Shown here: positions 1 through 9,226 of the stretch, piece by piece
Position numbering within the stretch: the stretch's first letter is position 1
Layout: each line of letters begins with the position of its first letter
Assembly (NCBI GenBank): GCA_015660885.1
Contig: JACTUB010000003.1
Coordinates: forward strand, 62,001-126,000
From: Methanoregulaceae archaeon
GTDB taxonomy: Archaea; Halobacteriota; Methanomicrobia; Methanomicrobiales; Methanospirillaceae
DNA length: 64,000 nt
Reading direction: 5' to 3'
Program-made: the position numbers and the translations under genes
The notes under the pieces: generated by a model
What the model was told of the DNA's origin: nothing
The model's input: only the letters and a program-made list of their open reading frames with translations
Databases searched by the model: none

Positions 1-417
1 GATCCTGTTCCTGTTCATCTCTGCTTCAACAAGTGATGGATTCATCAGAATAGGCAATCATTCAAGGAAGATCCGCACGTCCAAACTGAAGACCTTTATT
101 TGGATCTGCTGCTTCCTACGTTTCAGGCAGGGGAGGATTATACCTCCCGGGCTTCTGTTCCGTTTTCGGGGAAAAAAGGGAGAGATTAAAAAATTAATGG
201 GTCCGGTTGCCTTTCAGGAAAATCCACTAAGATTATACTTTATAGTTGTTCGTTCTGGCAGGGGTGATAAAAAAATCTCAATCGATTTGGTCCCGTTGAT
301 CGGATAGTAAATCATATTCCGCAAACCATGAGTTAAGCCGATGCCCGGGAGTTATTTTCGCCAGGTAACGGGAAATCTCCTGCCGATATGAATCAGTCTA
401 TCCTTAGGCGCTGATTG
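1..417. other. Intergenic left edge, no secure gene
   Basis: No convincing gene is seen here. One plus-strand frame is open from base 2 to about base 190, so the 3' end of a gene entering from the left cannot be excluded, but its translation has no recognisable family features. The rest is AT-rich spacer downstream of the minus-strand methyltransferase gene. Confidence 0.4.
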
Positions 418-1020
418 TCATACAACCCATGGAATAATCACCGCTCTTACATCCCTTTTATACTGCAGGTATTCCTCCCTGAACTTTTCAAGCAGGATCT
501 CCTCCTCGGCCTTAATCTTAACCAGGACAGAGACGATACCGATAATGAGGGCGACGAATGCGAGCAGCTCGCCGATGGCGATGGCAGCTCCAACAAATGC
601 GACGAGGAGTCCGGTATACATCGGGTTCCGCACGATCCGGTACGGGCCCGTCCTGATAATCCGGTGGCCGACCTTGACCATAACCATGCTGCTCCAGTAC
701 TTGCCGAGGTGACGCCGTGCCCATGCAGAAAACCCGAGTCCTGCGATGGTGAGGACGATCCCGGTTATCCCTGCAACTGGTGAATCGGGAATCACACGGA
801 GGACAAGGGTTTGAGATTCATACCTGGCGAGGATGATCACAAGGATCATGACAATTATCGCGATAATGAACGACCACTGAATATACCGGGAGGACCTCCG
901 CTCAACCGGAGCACCGACCTGGAGCGCAGGGATGAAGAGGAAAGCCATAAAGACAGCCCAAATACTGGCGATAATCTGGAGACAGGTAACCATGATTTTG
1001 CTCTCCCGCTCTCCTGACAT
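418..1020 (-). CDS. Isoprenylcysteine carboxyl methyltransferase-like membrane protein
   Basis: A 200-residue membrane protein of the ICMT/phospholipid methyltransferase (NnrU/PEMT-like) superfamily. Several hydrophobic segments are visible (about residues 10-35, 48-66, 80-98 and 135-165). The diagnostic stretch lies around residues 118-140, with GPYRIVRNPMYTG, followed by a C-terminal run of acidic and basic residues including EEEILLEKF and a Y-x-x-Y/K region, as in the SAM-binding end of the family. It would methylate a lipid-like or prenyl substrate in the membrane; the substrate cannot be read from the sequence. It stands alone, transcribed away from the 1.3-kb genes. Family call is solid; the exact reaction is unknown. 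Confidence 0.8.
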   Translation of the reverse strand: MSGERESKIMVTCLQIIASIWAVFMAFLFIPALQVGAPVERRSSRYIQWSFIIAIIVMILVIILARYESQTLVLRVIPDSPVAGITGIVLTIAGLGFSAWARRHLGKYWSSMVMVKVGHRIIRTGPYRIVRNPMYTGLLVAFVGAAIAIGELLAFVALIIGIVSVLVKIKAEEEILLEKFREEYLQYKRDVRAVIIPWVV

Positions 1021-1224
1021 CAGGCCCCGGTCGTGCGTTGTCCGGGCAGGACTAATCTATTTCCCGTGCAACACCAATCCGGTCCGTCAGGACAAGTCTT
1101 TTCGTCCATGCCTGTTGGTCGTTGCTCCCCCAATAATGTTTCTTGGGTCCGTGCAGGAAAGGAAAACCTTGGAGCATGCAATAATTCCAGGGCCCGTCAA
1201 GAAGTCCGTGTCTTCTTGTATCCT

Positions 1225-1267
1225 AAGGAGGAGGTGATTAACGATGAGTTATCCAGGGGATAATTAA
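1225..1267 (+). other. Seven-codon mini-ORF behind a perfect Shine-Dalgarno
   Basis: Bases 1229-1238 read AGGAGGTGAT, a ten-base complement to the archaeal 16S rRNA 3' end, and five bases later an ATG (1244) opens a seven-codon frame (MSYPGDN) that stops at 1265-1267. The stop overlaps another ATG at 1267 (TAATG), which is in frame with the membrane protein that I start at 1348. Either this is a leader peptide coupled to that gene or a chance strong SD. Real translation is unproven. Confidence 0.35.
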
Positions 1268-1347
1268 TGCGTTCTCCCGTATCCCATGTAGTTCTTAATA
1301 TCTATTTATATCCGATACCAATTAATACACAAAGCAAGGGATTACAA

Positions 1348-1629
1348 ATGCCCATTTTGAAGAGTGTTGACACTATGTCACTGGCAAAGATCACCACGCT
1401 GTTTGGTGTGGTTATTGGACTGGTGATGGGAATTTTCTACGGGATTGTTGCAGCAGTAATCGGTATTCACCGTGGATTTGCCCTAGGTGCGATAGCAGGA
1501 ATCGCCCTTGTTTTCATCATGCCGGTTCTAGGTGCGGTGTGTGGATTTATCTCCGGGGTAGTCCATGCATTCCTGTATAATGTATTTGCAAAATGGGTTG
1601 GCGGTATTAATTTGGAGTTCCAGCAGTAA
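1348..1629 (+). CDS. Small two-to-three-TM hypothetical membrane protein
   Basis: A 93-residue protein made almost entirely of hydrophobic segments (about residues 14-37, 43-66 and 68-85), rich in Gly/Ala/Ile, with a short polar tail. I do not recognise a family with certainty. I chose ATG 1348 because a TATA-like stretch (around 1302-1311) lies about 40 bases upstream and the residues between the alternative ATG at 1267 and 1348 look like untranslated leader rather than protein. The longer start at 1267 remains possible because it overlaps the stop of a mini-ORF with a very strong Shine-Dalgarno. It precedes the next small gene by 54 bases on the same strand. Confidence 0.6.
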   Translation: MPILKSVDTMSLAKITTLFGVVIGLVMGIFYGIVAAVIGIHRGFALGAIAGIALVFIMPVLGAVCGFISGVVHAFLYNVFAKWVGGINLEFQQ

Positions 1630-1683
1630 CAAATCTGGATCGCATTGAACGAGGGGTAAATCATTCTACAAGCAAGGTGAGGT

Positions 1684-1944
1684 ATGGTCGAACAGATCAT
1701 TAACGGATTGAGGTATGACACGGAAAAATCCGCGTTGATTGCGTCTTCAAAAGACGGAGCGAAACATCTCTATCAGACAAAGAAGAGTCGATTCTTTCTA
1801 TACTTCGAACATCCGGGTCAAAGTACTGTCGCACCCTATCTTGAGGCGATAAACACCTCGAGAGCAAAACGGGAATACGGGTCAATGCCGAAACAATTAG
1901 TTCCCTGGAACAAAGTGTTCGGGAGTAAAGTGGAAGATGCATAA
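1684..1944 (+). CDS. Hypothetical 86-residue protein
   Basis: A small soluble protein of unknown function. The N-terminal half contains LRYDTEKSALIASSKDG and a Y/F-rich stretch (LYQTKKSRFFLYFEHP), a pattern seen in short archaeal and bacterial proteins of unknown role that form compact beta-rich folds; I cannot name the family. A GGTGA ribosome-binding site sits just before ATG 1684, supporting the start. It lies 54 bases downstream of the small membrane protein gene and may be cotranscribed with it. Confidence 0.6.
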   Translation: MVEQIINGLRYDTEKSALIASSKDGAKHLYQTKKSRFFLYFEHPGQSTVAPYLEAINTSRAKREYGSMPKQLVPWNKVFGSKVEDA

Positions 1945-2129
1945 CCGATACCTCGAATAAATTTTTCCCAGATAACGTTTCTGCCCCCAAGCCAGGATCT
2001 TCAATCCAGCACCCGATCTCCTGATTCCGGTATCGGCCGGATGATCCTGTATTCTCCATCCATCCCCATGATCCGGCATGCACAGGATTGATTCAGTATC
2101 AGGTACAATGATCATACGGGGAATACCAT

Positions 2130-3071
2130 TTGGCAGCAACAATGAAAAAACTCCTCGAATCACTCAAGGTACCGTCGGGTAAAAAGATCGATCTCCGGCA
2201 GGACTACGATCCCGGCTATATCGGCCATTTCATGTCAAAGGAGGATGCAGAGGATACCACGGCAGCGGGAATCCAGCTGCTCGCACAACAGCAGGATAAG
2301 CTGTATGCCCAGAATACCTATGCTCTGTTAATCATCCTTCAAGCTTTGGATGCGGCCGGGAAGGACAGTACTATCAAGCATGTCATGTCGGGGGTGAACC
2401 CCCAGGGCGTGCAGGTGACCAGTTTCAAGGTGCCAAGTGCGGAAGAACTCGACCACGATTATCTCTGGAGGAATTACGTGGCCCTTCCTCTTCGGGGAAA
2501 TATCGGAATATTCAACCGATCCTATTATGAAGAAGTCCTCGTTGTCCGCGTACACCCGGAATACCTGGAGCGGCAGCAGCTGCCCCCCGTCCTTAATGAC
2601 CAGAATATATGGAGCCGCAGGTTCCTGGAGATCAACAACTTTGAACGGTACCTGGTCGATAACGGCATCATCGTCCTGAAATTTTTCCTGAATGTTTCAA
2701 AAGACGAGCAAAAGAGACGGTTCCTCAAGCGGATAGAAGAGCCGGAAAAGAACTGGAAGTTCTCGGCTGCGGACATCCACGAGCGGGCTTGCTGGGACGA
2801 TTATATAGACGCGTATGAGGAGATGTTCAATAATACAAGCACTCCCTACGCCCCATGGTATATCATCCCTGCCGATCACAAATGGTTCACCCGGCTTGCG
2901 GTCGTCTCTGCTATCCTCGAAACCCTTGACCGTCTCCACCTCGCTTATCCCGAGGTCACAATACAGCAGAATGAGGAACTGCTCGCGGCAAAGGTGGAGA
3001 TGGAAAAGGAAAACGTGGATAACGCAGGTGGAATAAAGAAGGAGAAGAAGAAGATCGGGAAGAAATCCTGA
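2130..3071 (+). CDS. ppk2: PPK2-family polyphosphate kinase / polyphosphate:nucleotide phosphotransferase
   Basis: This is a one-domain PPK2 enzyme that moves phosphate between inorganic polyphosphate and nucleotides. Counting from the TTG start, a Walker-A-like AGKDS lies at residues 76-80, followed by the family's conserved stretch with SFKVPS, DYLWR and the lid region NRSYYEEVLVVRVHPE (about residues 130-146), then a Walker-B-like hydrophobic strand with NVSKDEQKRRF. About 310 residues is slightly longer than the usual 230-300, due to a Lys/Glu-rich tail. The start is either TTG 2130, with GGGGAA six bases upstream, or ATG 2142; the sequence does not decide. The class (AMP- or ADP-directed) is not certain. 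It stands alone, with a spacer on both sides. Confidence 0.88.
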   Translation: MAATMKKLLESLKVPSGKKIDLRQDYDPGYIGHFMSKEDAEDTTAAGIQLLAQQQDKLYAQNTYALLIILQALDAAGKDSTIKHVMSGVNPQGVQVTSFKVPSAEELDHDYLWRNYVALPLRGNIGIFNRSYYEEVLVVRVHPEYLERQQLPPVLNDQNIWSRRFLEINNFERYLVDNGIIVLKFFLNVSKDEQKRRFLKRIEEPEKNWKFSAADIHERACWDDYIDAYEEMFNNTSTPYAPWYIIPADHKWFTRLAVVSAILETLDRLHLAYPEVTIQQNEELLAAKVEMEKENVDNAGGIKKEKKKIGKKS

Positions 3072-3212
3072 TCCTGTTTTATCGCCCCTGCACACTTCCG
3101 GACAGTGACGGTCCGGGCTCTTTGATCGATTGAGAACCCCCACCCTCCCCTTCAGAATTGATGTACAGTTTGGGGACTGACATTCAGTGCATTCAGTGGT
3201 AAAATAACCCCT

Positions 3213-3767
3213 GTGTGCAGAGTCATCCTCCGCACCGGGCTGTCTGTCGCAGAGAGTTCGCCCGAAATACCGCCGGTTATTCCTGACGTGACCGATCTGG
3301 AGAGCATGGATGCTGATTACCTGGCAAAGGTCGCAGCAGAAGAGCTGGGCGCCGGGTGGAGTCCTTGATACCGTGAAAGGGGTCCGCGACGCGATCCCTG
3401 ACAGTGCAAAACAGGATATCGGGGACAATGCAGATCCGGTCAGCCACAACCTGGCCAACTCTCAGCCAACAAATACTGCAGGCTCGATAGCCACCGCTTC
3501 GGGGAGTTGGTATTTCTCCGATCCGTTCTATTACCAGACGCACCCGGCCCCACGGTAATTGTCACCGTCACCAACCCTGACGACGTTCTGTCAGACCCGG
3601 TGTCGATTAATGTTAGTAATACTGCGGGACTGTTCCGGTCGTTAAACACTGTCTATGTCCCTGCCGTGAAACCAGTTATCCGCATCGAACTCGAAGAGGA
3701 TTACAGCAAGGTGTGCACATCCGACTGCAGGTCAGATCACGTTATCGGCAATCGATTCCATGGGTAA
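3213..3767 (+). pseudogene. Possible decayed coding remnant in three frames
   Basis: Between ppk2 and the aquaporin gene, protein-like translation switches frame twice: a stretch with ESSPEIPPVIPDVTDLE ending at a stop near 3368, then a frame with GVLDTVKGVRDAIPDSAK to about 3558, then a frame with GPTVIVTVTNPDDVLSDPV ending at 3767. No single frame gives a normal gene and no family is recognised. This could be a frameshifted, degraded gene or simply chance open frames in GC-richer DNA. Confidence 0.22.
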
Positions 3768-3845
3768 GGATGCACGAGGGCTTTTTACTACTCATGTATG
3801 AAGAGATAGTGGATAGTGAAAAATGGAGATTATTTAGATTTATTC

Positions 3846-4538
3846 CTAAGCACTGGCATCCTCAAACAGATTTTTCCAGACAACCGCTGCAATTAGTGCG
3901 CCGATAACAGGCGCAATAATAAATACCCAGAGCTGTGAAAGAGCAGTCCCTCCAACAATCAGGGCAGGTCCAAGGCTTCGCGCAGGGTTCACCGAAGTAC
4001 CTGTGATGGGGATACCCACCATATGAATTATGGCGAGTGTAAACCCTATCGCTATTCCTGCAAACCCGGAAGGGGCTTTTCTGCTTGTCGCTCCGAATAC
4101 GACTATCAGGAATATAAAGGTCAGGACCACTTCAGCGATAAATCCAGATGACAGGGAATATCCGTCTGGCGAACTTGTCCCATATCCATTCTGTCCAAGG
4201 CCACTGGTCGCCAGATTGTATCCGGGAAGTCCGGACATTATAGTCAGAAGCAACAACGATGCAATGATCGCACCGATACACTGCATAATAATGTAAATAA
4301 TTGCTTCCTTTGGAGGAATTTTCCCATTTACAAGCATCGCTATAGTTATTGCAGGGTTAATGTGGCATCCCGAGATATGGCCGATTGCGTATACCATTAC
4401 GAGCACAGATATACCAAATGCCAGTGCAATTCCAAGAAAACCAATATGTTTTCCTGCAACAACAGCACTCGATGTTCCGATGAATACCAGGACGAATGTT
4501 CCCAATAATTCAGCAAGATACTTCTTTATGTCATTCAT
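3846..4538 (-). CDS. Aquaporin / glycerol-facilitator (MIP family) channel
   Basis: A 230-residue channel of the major intrinsic protein family, the size of AqpZ. Both half-helix signature motifs are present: SGCHINPAITIA near residue 60 (first NPA) and GTSVNPARSLGP near residue 180 (second NPA with the selectivity-filter Arg directly after). Six hydrophobic segments fit the usual fold. It would let water, and perhaps small neutral solutes or gases, cross the cell membrane; archaeal members such as AqpM are known. Cys in place of Gly before the first NPA histidine is unusual compared with AqpZ. The gene is single and divergent from the remnant at 4942. Confidence 0.92.
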   Translation of the reverse strand: MNDIKKYLAELLGTFVLVFIGTSSAVVAGKHIGFLGIALAFGISVLVMVYAIGHISGCHINPAITIAMLVNGKIPPKEAIIYIIMQCIGAIIASLLLLTIMSGLPGYNLATSGLGQNGYGTSSPDGYSLSSGFIAEVVLTFIFLIVVFGATSRKAPSGFAGIAIGFTLAIIHMVGIPITGTSVNPARSLGPALIVGGTALSQLWVFIIAPVIGALIAAVVWKNLFEDASA

Positions 4539-4941
4539 ACCAAAACCTCAAATCCTTTGGGGGACAAGGAGAGGTTTTCAACGTTGGAGTTAATACAACT
4601 ATCGCGGTGATTTTTTTCATTATTCCGCATTCTCGATAATCTGGTCCCCAAACTGCGGGAGAATTGGGAAGACCCTTCATAAAGATCAGAAACAAGAGGA
4701 TTTATCATAACATTATCTCTCCGACTTTTTACCCACAAAAAATCCTGGAGAGAAGCAATTGTATGCACTGCGGAGTTGAAATATGCCGATTTCCTGCCTA
4801 TATTATCCACCCTCCCGATATATCAATAATTTATACCTCCTTATCGGATCTGCATACATTAACGATCCGTGATATCCGATGAATGAGAACCGGGAATAAT
4901 CGTTTTATGGTACGGGGACACCGAGCAGGTAGGAGAAAACA

Positions 4942-5379
4942 ATGGATGTCATATTCACCGTTGTCTGTCTGGGCCTTTTGACCGTCGCCCTTCTCTCTGC
5001 AGGGCAGTATTTCAGGATCCCGAGTAGTGTCTGCTTCCTCATCATCGGCATCCTTGCCGGACCCTATGCACTCTCAATTGTGACAGCCCAGACCACCATC
5101 GAGACGATCGGTGAGATCGGCGTTATCCTGCTGCTCTTTGCCGTCGGCCTTCAGTTCTCGCTCAAAAAACTGCTGGGAGCATGGCGCGTGGGAGTGCCTG
5201 GCAGTCCCTCCAGGTGGCAACAACTATTGTCGCTGCTTCCGGCTTCATCTATTACCACGCTTCCCCCGGAGATGAACCTGCAGGCCGGCGACTGCCTTGT
5301 CCTCTATGCTTCTGATGTCAGCATACAGAAATTACCGCTGCTTATCTGCGGTTGGGACAACGGGCCGGCAGGCTGGTGA
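4942..5379 (+). pseudogene. Truncated, frameshifted Kef-type K+/H+ antiporter
   Basis: The first 75-80 codons read as the start of a CPA2/Kef monovalent cation:proton antiporter: two membrane helices with FRIPSSVCFLIIGILAGP and IGEIGVILLLFAVGLQFSL. After RVGVPG (about 5211) the expected protein continues in another frame with SLQVATTIVAASGFIYYHA, indicating a single-base frameshift. The open frame then lands in a piece typical of the C-terminal TrkA-C domain (MNLQAGDCLVLYASD, about 5271-5318). Normal Kef proteins have over 500 residues, so most of the transporter and the TrkA-N domain have been deleted. What remains is a relic; a 145-residue product would not be a working antiporter. Confidence 0.75.
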
Positions 5380-5696
5380 TGGCGAATCTCCAGCAGCATA
5401 AGTACTCACTATTCCTGTTCATACCCGATGGTTCAGACTCATGAAGACTTATTGATCCAGACTGACAACCGGCATTTTGTATTCCCGTACGGGTACTTGG
5501 TGGAATTTGATCATTTTTAATAAAATAGAGATAAAATCTATAAACAAACCGCAAATATCTAATATTTTTATGTTAAAAATATGTTAAATGTAAATTTATT
5601 AATACATAATTTTATATACAAGAATTATCCACTATCTTTTGTTGTGAGTCATTATTCAATTGATACCAGATAAAATTGCAGAACGGAGAAGAACGT

Positions 5697-5906
5697 TTGC
5701 CTGATATGACACCTTGCAACCACACCGGCGCGATGGAATGGCGATTCCTTAACGGTGAATATTGGCTGGTCTGCGTAGAGTGTGGTACTAAGATAAGAAG
5801 TCCTGCACTCTATAAACCAGTACCTTCATCAAAATATTATGCACGCGATGAGTATGAACCCACAACTCCTGTCAATGTCAGCGAAATGATAAAAAATCTG
5901 CGATGA
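5697..5906 (+). CDS. Small zinc-binding hypothetical protein
   Basis: A 69-residue protein with a C-x-x-H ... C-x-x-C arrangement: CNH near the start and VCVECGTKI about 20 residues later, suggesting one zinc ribbon. The C-terminal half is polar. No known family is recognised. I start at TTG 5697 because GGAG at 5685-5688 lies eight bases upstream; ATG 5706 is the alternative, and an upstream TTG at 5676 lacks a binding site. The 300 bases before it are strongly AT-rich and hold the likely promoter. Confidence 0.5.
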   Translation: MPDMTPCNHTGAMEWRFLNGEYWLVCVECGTKIRSPALYKPVPSSKYYARDEYEPTTPVNVSEMIKNLR

Positions 5907-5912
5907 TTCTTA

Positions 5913-6084
5913 CACCATGATAATTGTTCATGGGGTGAGAGGAGCAAAATTGTCTGGGTTGTAAGCTGGGGTATTCATCACCTCTTACCCTGGCATCTCC
6001 AATGTCTGTGGCTCATGAAATCTGCCAGTCTCATGAGCATAAAACAGGGTATAAGGTGAACCAGCCTATCCCCTTATACCCTGT
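5913..6084. repeat. Cluster of four stem-loops between convergent genes
   Basis: Four inverted repeats follow one another. Arms: 5916-5920/5928-5932; 5933-5942/5981-5990 (ten pairs with one G-U); 6011-6018/6031-6038 (eight perfect pairs); 6044-6056/6072-6084 (thirteen perfect pairs, 15-base loop). They sit between the 3' ends of the zinc-ribbon gene and hypD, so they could be back-to-back terminators, 3'-end protection structures or a structured RNA. The rest of the 5907-6318 gap is AT-rich with an A-run at about 6180. Confidence 0.6.
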
Positions 6085-6318
6085 AAAAATTCTCCCTATT
6101 CCAGGATGACATTGCTATCCATTATTCATCAGTATTGCTCATAAAATCATACCTGTTTTTTTTAAGATTTCAATTATTTTAAAAAAAAATATTCTGTGCG
6201 GAAATTAAGGAAATTAAGAGTAAGTGCAAGGGATATGATTTCTCTATCCTAACGAGGTAAAATCTTACCTTATTTATTCTCTTTCCCACCCGTATAAATG
6301 CAAAGGACAAGAGGGGAA

Positions 6319-7347
6319 TCAGGGATTTTTTGTGTGATACATATGCCAGATTTTGCAGGCGCCTTCATGGCTGACCATGCAGGGGCCGACCGGAGATCTC
6401 GGACTGCAAGCTTTAGCAAAGAGCCTACAGTCAGAAGGCTGGGCGATTCCCCTGAGAACCTTATCGCAGATACAGGCAGAATGTTTGCTGATATGCCGGA
6501 ACACAATATTGAATTTTTTCTGTGCATCGTAGTGTTCAAACTCCCTTTTAAGCCTCAGGCCTGAACCGGGAATCACCGGGAAACCACGCCATTCGACATC
6601 AAAAGGTTCAAACACTTCATACATCACTTTTTTGGCCTTGCTATTACCTTCGCGGCTGACCGCACGGGGATAGGCATTGTCAACCCTGTGCGTCCCTTCA
6701 CGCACCTGCCGGACCAGCATCAGGAGACCAAGCAGGATATCTTCTGCCTCAAACCCGGCAACCACCTGAGGCACCGGAAACTGTTCATATTCTTCATAAC
6801 CCATGATCGTGCAGACATGCCCGGGGAGCATAAACCCGTTCAGTTTTGCTTCACCTTGTTCAAGCAGCCATTTCATGGCCGGGGGAACTACGCGATGGCA
6901 GGAAAGTATAGAGAAATTTTCAGGAGGTTGTGTGAGTATGGTTGCAGCGACAGTGGGTGCAGTGGTCTCAAACCCAACTGATATGAACACGACCTCTTTA
7001 TCCGTTTTCCGGGCGATTTCTACGGCTTTATGGACACCCTGTACTACCCGCACATCTCCCTCACACGACTCCAGTGACCCTTTTGATCCAGGGACTCGGA
7101 GAAGATCACCATATGTAGCAAGGATACAATCCTTTCCAGCGAGATCCAGCGCAGCATCGATCTCTCCCTGGGGAGTGATACAGACCGGGCAACCAGGACC
7201 CATAATAATTTTTAGTCGTTCCGGAAGCAGGCTGCGCAATCCGGTTCGAGCTATAGCTGCCTCGTGGGTACCACAAATATGCATGAACGTAAAATCCTGA
7301 TCTACAAGCTCATGGAGTTTATCTGCAATTTCTTGTCCGGTCGCCAT
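6319..7347 (-). CDS. hypD: Hydrogenase maturation protein HypD
   Basis: HypD is the Fe-S scaffold on which the Fe(CN)2CO group of NiFe hydrogenases is assembled with HypC. The 342-residue length is normal. Seen are the catalytic CGTHE (residues 25-29), GPGCPVC (50-56), the central PGHVCTIMGYEEY with its conserved Cys, and a C-terminal cysteine cluster (CICDKVLRG, PSDCRLF, ACSP, GPCMVSHEGACKIW) that binds the [4Fe-4S] cluster. Methanogens need it for F420-reducing and heterodisulfide-linked hydrogenases. No other hyp gene or hydrogenase is nearby. Start ATG 7347 gives the expected N-terminus. Confidence 0.96.
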   Translation of the reverse strand: MATGQEIADKLHELVDQDFTFMHICGTHEAAIARTGLRSLLPERLKIIMGPGCPVCITPQGEIDAALDLAGKDCILATYGDLLRVPGSKGSLESCEGDVRVVQGVHKAVEIARKTDKEVVFISVGFETTAPTVAATILTQPPENFSILSCHRVVPPAMKWLLEQGEAKLNGFMLPGHVCTIMGYEEYEQFPVPQVVAGFEAEDILLGLLMLVRQVREGTHRVDNAYPRAVSREGNSKAKKVMYEVFEPFDVEWRGFPVIPGSGLRLKREFEHYDAQKKFNIVFRHISKHSACICDKVLRGIAQPSDCRLFAKACSPRSPVGPCMVSHEGACKIWHMYHTKNP

Positions 7348-7408
7348 ACAATCTCAAAACTATTTACTGGGAAATGACATAAGTGTACGTATAAGGAATA
7401 TTGATACT

Positions 7409-8440
7409 ATGGAAATGGGTTACATCTATGCAATAATCACCATAATTTTCGGGCTGATGCTTGCGATTCTTGCACGAACTATTGTTCGCTGGCTGCAGGC
7501 AAAAGCAAGCGAGACCGAAACGAAATGGGATGACATCATCATTGCGTGTATCGGGACACCGGTACAAATTGCAATCATTGTAATTTCAATCTATATATCG
7601 TTAAAATATTTTGGCATACTTCCCGCTAATCTGCAGTGGATACTCGATCCCCGGTATGTAACCGCGTTTTATATTATCATGGGCGCCTGGATAATTTCGT
7701 CATTTCTCTATGACATCATCTCGATCTATGGTACTGAGATTGCTGGGAAAACAGAAGGAGACTTTGACGACCGTCTGGTAGAACTCCTCAGGCTTGTCAT
7801 CAAGTACGTGATCTGGTTTGTCGGATTCATGGCAATCCTGTCTGTATTCGAAATAAATATTACCCCGTTCCTTGCAGGTGCCGGGATAGCTGGTATTGCT
7901 GTTGCGCTTGCAGCACAGGATATTATTTCCAATTTCTTCGGGGGTGCGATAATAACCGTCGACAAGCCCTTCAAGGTAGGAGACCGGATTAAAGTCGATA
8001 CCTACTACGGGGATGTAATCACCATCGGACCTCGCAGCACCCGGTTAAAAACGCTTGATTACCAGATCGTAACCATCCCGAATAATAAAATCACCACGAA
8101 TGTGATTGTGAACTATGCAGAACCGGACCAGAAACTCAGGATTACAATACCCGTATCAGTCGCGTACGGAACCGATCCAAAAAAAGTAAAGGACATTCTG
8201 CTCGGGATTGCGCATAATACCATTAAAAAGACCGAATATCTTCTCGAAGAACCCTCCCCCAAGGTATTTTTCATCGAATTTGCAGATTCCAGCCTGAAAT
8301 TTATCCTTTACGTATGGGCAAAAAAATACAATCTTCCTGACGAAGTAAAAGACTCGATCAACTCACAGATTGCCGAACGGTTTGCTGTAGAGGGCATTCA
8401 AATACCGTTCCCGCAGATGGAAGTACGGTTGTTAAAATAA
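7409..8440 (+). CDS. MscS-family mechanosensitive ion channel
   Basis: A 343-residue small-conductance mechanosensitive channel. Three membrane segments are followed by a fourth, pore-lining Gly/Ala-rich helix (FLAGAGIAGIAVALAAQD, about residues 152-169), then the beta domain (FKVGDRIKVDTYYGDVITIG) and the alpha/beta cytoplasmic cage with the conserved TIPNNKI. It opens under membrane tension to release solutes during hypo-osmotic shock. Length fits archaeal MscS homologues. The gene diverges from hypD with a gap of only about 60 bases, so both promoters share that space. Confidence 0.93.
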   Translation: MEMGYIYAIITIIFGLMLAILARTIVRWLQAKASETETKWDDIIIACIGTPVQIAIIVISIYISLKYFGILPANLQWILDPRYVTAFYIIMGAWIISSFLYDIISIYGTEIAGKTEGDFDDRLVELLRLVIKYVIWFVGFMAILSVFEINITPFLAGAGIAGIAVALAAQDIISNFFGGAIITVDKPFKVGDRIKVDTYYGDVITIGPRSTRLKTLDYQIVTIPNNKITTNVIVNYAEPDQKLRITIPVSVAYGTDPKKVKDILLGIAHNTIKKTEYLLEEPSPKVFFIEFADSSLKFILYVWAKKYNLPDEVKDSINSQIAERFAVEGIQIPFPQMEVRLLK

Positions 8441-8515
8441 TTCTCTTTTAAAAAATTTTCTGAAACGCTCATCCCATCACATAGTTTATGATGTTCTCAA
8501 GTGGATCATTCATAC

Positions 8516-9226
8516 ATGTTCGGGATCTCCACGTTCTGTCTTCATGAAAAGTCCCTGCAGGAAGCCCTCGATCTCCTGACTTCTTCTTCTGGATATATTG
8601 AGGTGATGGATGAGGGACGACATTTCCTTGAGGATGCCGAACTGCTTATGAGTTATTCTTCACGGTTTTCTATTCATGCGCCGTGCAGAGGTACTAATAT
8701 TGCAAGCCTTCTTGAACCGATACGGCGTGCAAGTATTGAAGTGATACAACAGTGTTTTTCGATAGCCGCGGAAGTGAATGCCGGAATCGTTGTCCATCCG
8801 GGATATTTCGCATGGGAAGAAGAGCGTACGAAGGCTGAACGCCAACTGGCAACCTCACTTTCAGAGCTTGCTGCTCTCGGACAGGAATATTCCACCAGAT
8901 ATTTTATTGAAAATATGGGCAACTGGGATTATTTCTTCTTAAAAACTCCCGATGAGCTGTCCCTGATTGGCGATGCCACTCTCGCACTGGATACCGGACA
9001 CGCTCACCAGAACCATTGCCTTGAAAAATTTCTTCGGTTTCCGGCGGGACATTATCATCTCCATGACAACGCGGGAAAAGATGATTCGCACCTGGCAGTC
9101 GGGGAGGGAAACATAGATTTCGTGCCTGTGATGGAGGCAGTCCGGAAAAATAAGGTAATGCCTGTGATCGAAGTGGCATCCTTTGAAGGTGTCCTTAAAA
9201 GTATCCAGCGGCTTGAAGGGCTTTAG
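8516..9226 (+). CDS. Sugar phosphate isomerase/epimerase-like TIM barrel
   Basis: A 236-residue protein of the xylose-isomerase-like / AP-endonuclease-2 TIM-barrel superfamily. The metal-ligand pattern is visible: HAPCRG on strand 2, VVHPGYF in the middle, a Glu in FIENMGNW, then LALDTGHAHQN, HYHLHDN and a final VIEVASFE. Members isomerise or epimerise sugars or act on related compounds; substrate unknown. ATG 8516 is preferred; GTG 8501 would add five residues. It starts about 75 bases after the MscS gene. Confidence 0.78.
   Translation: MFGISTFCLHEKSLQEALDLLTSSSGYIEVMDEGRHFLEDAELLMSYSSRFSIHAPCRGTNIASLLEPIRRASIEVIQQCFSIAAEVNAGIVVHPGYFAWEEERTKAERQLATSLSELAALGQEYSTRYFIENMGNWDYFFLKTPDELSLIGDATLALDTGHAHQNHCLEKFLRFPAGHYHLHDNAGKDDSHLAVGEGNIDFVPVMEAVRKNKVMPVIEVASFEGVLKSIQRLEGL

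Noticed and set aside
1033..1263. 76-codon frame before the small membrane protein
   Set aside because: Unlike any protein family and ends in the strong SD region; likely untranslated upstream DNA.
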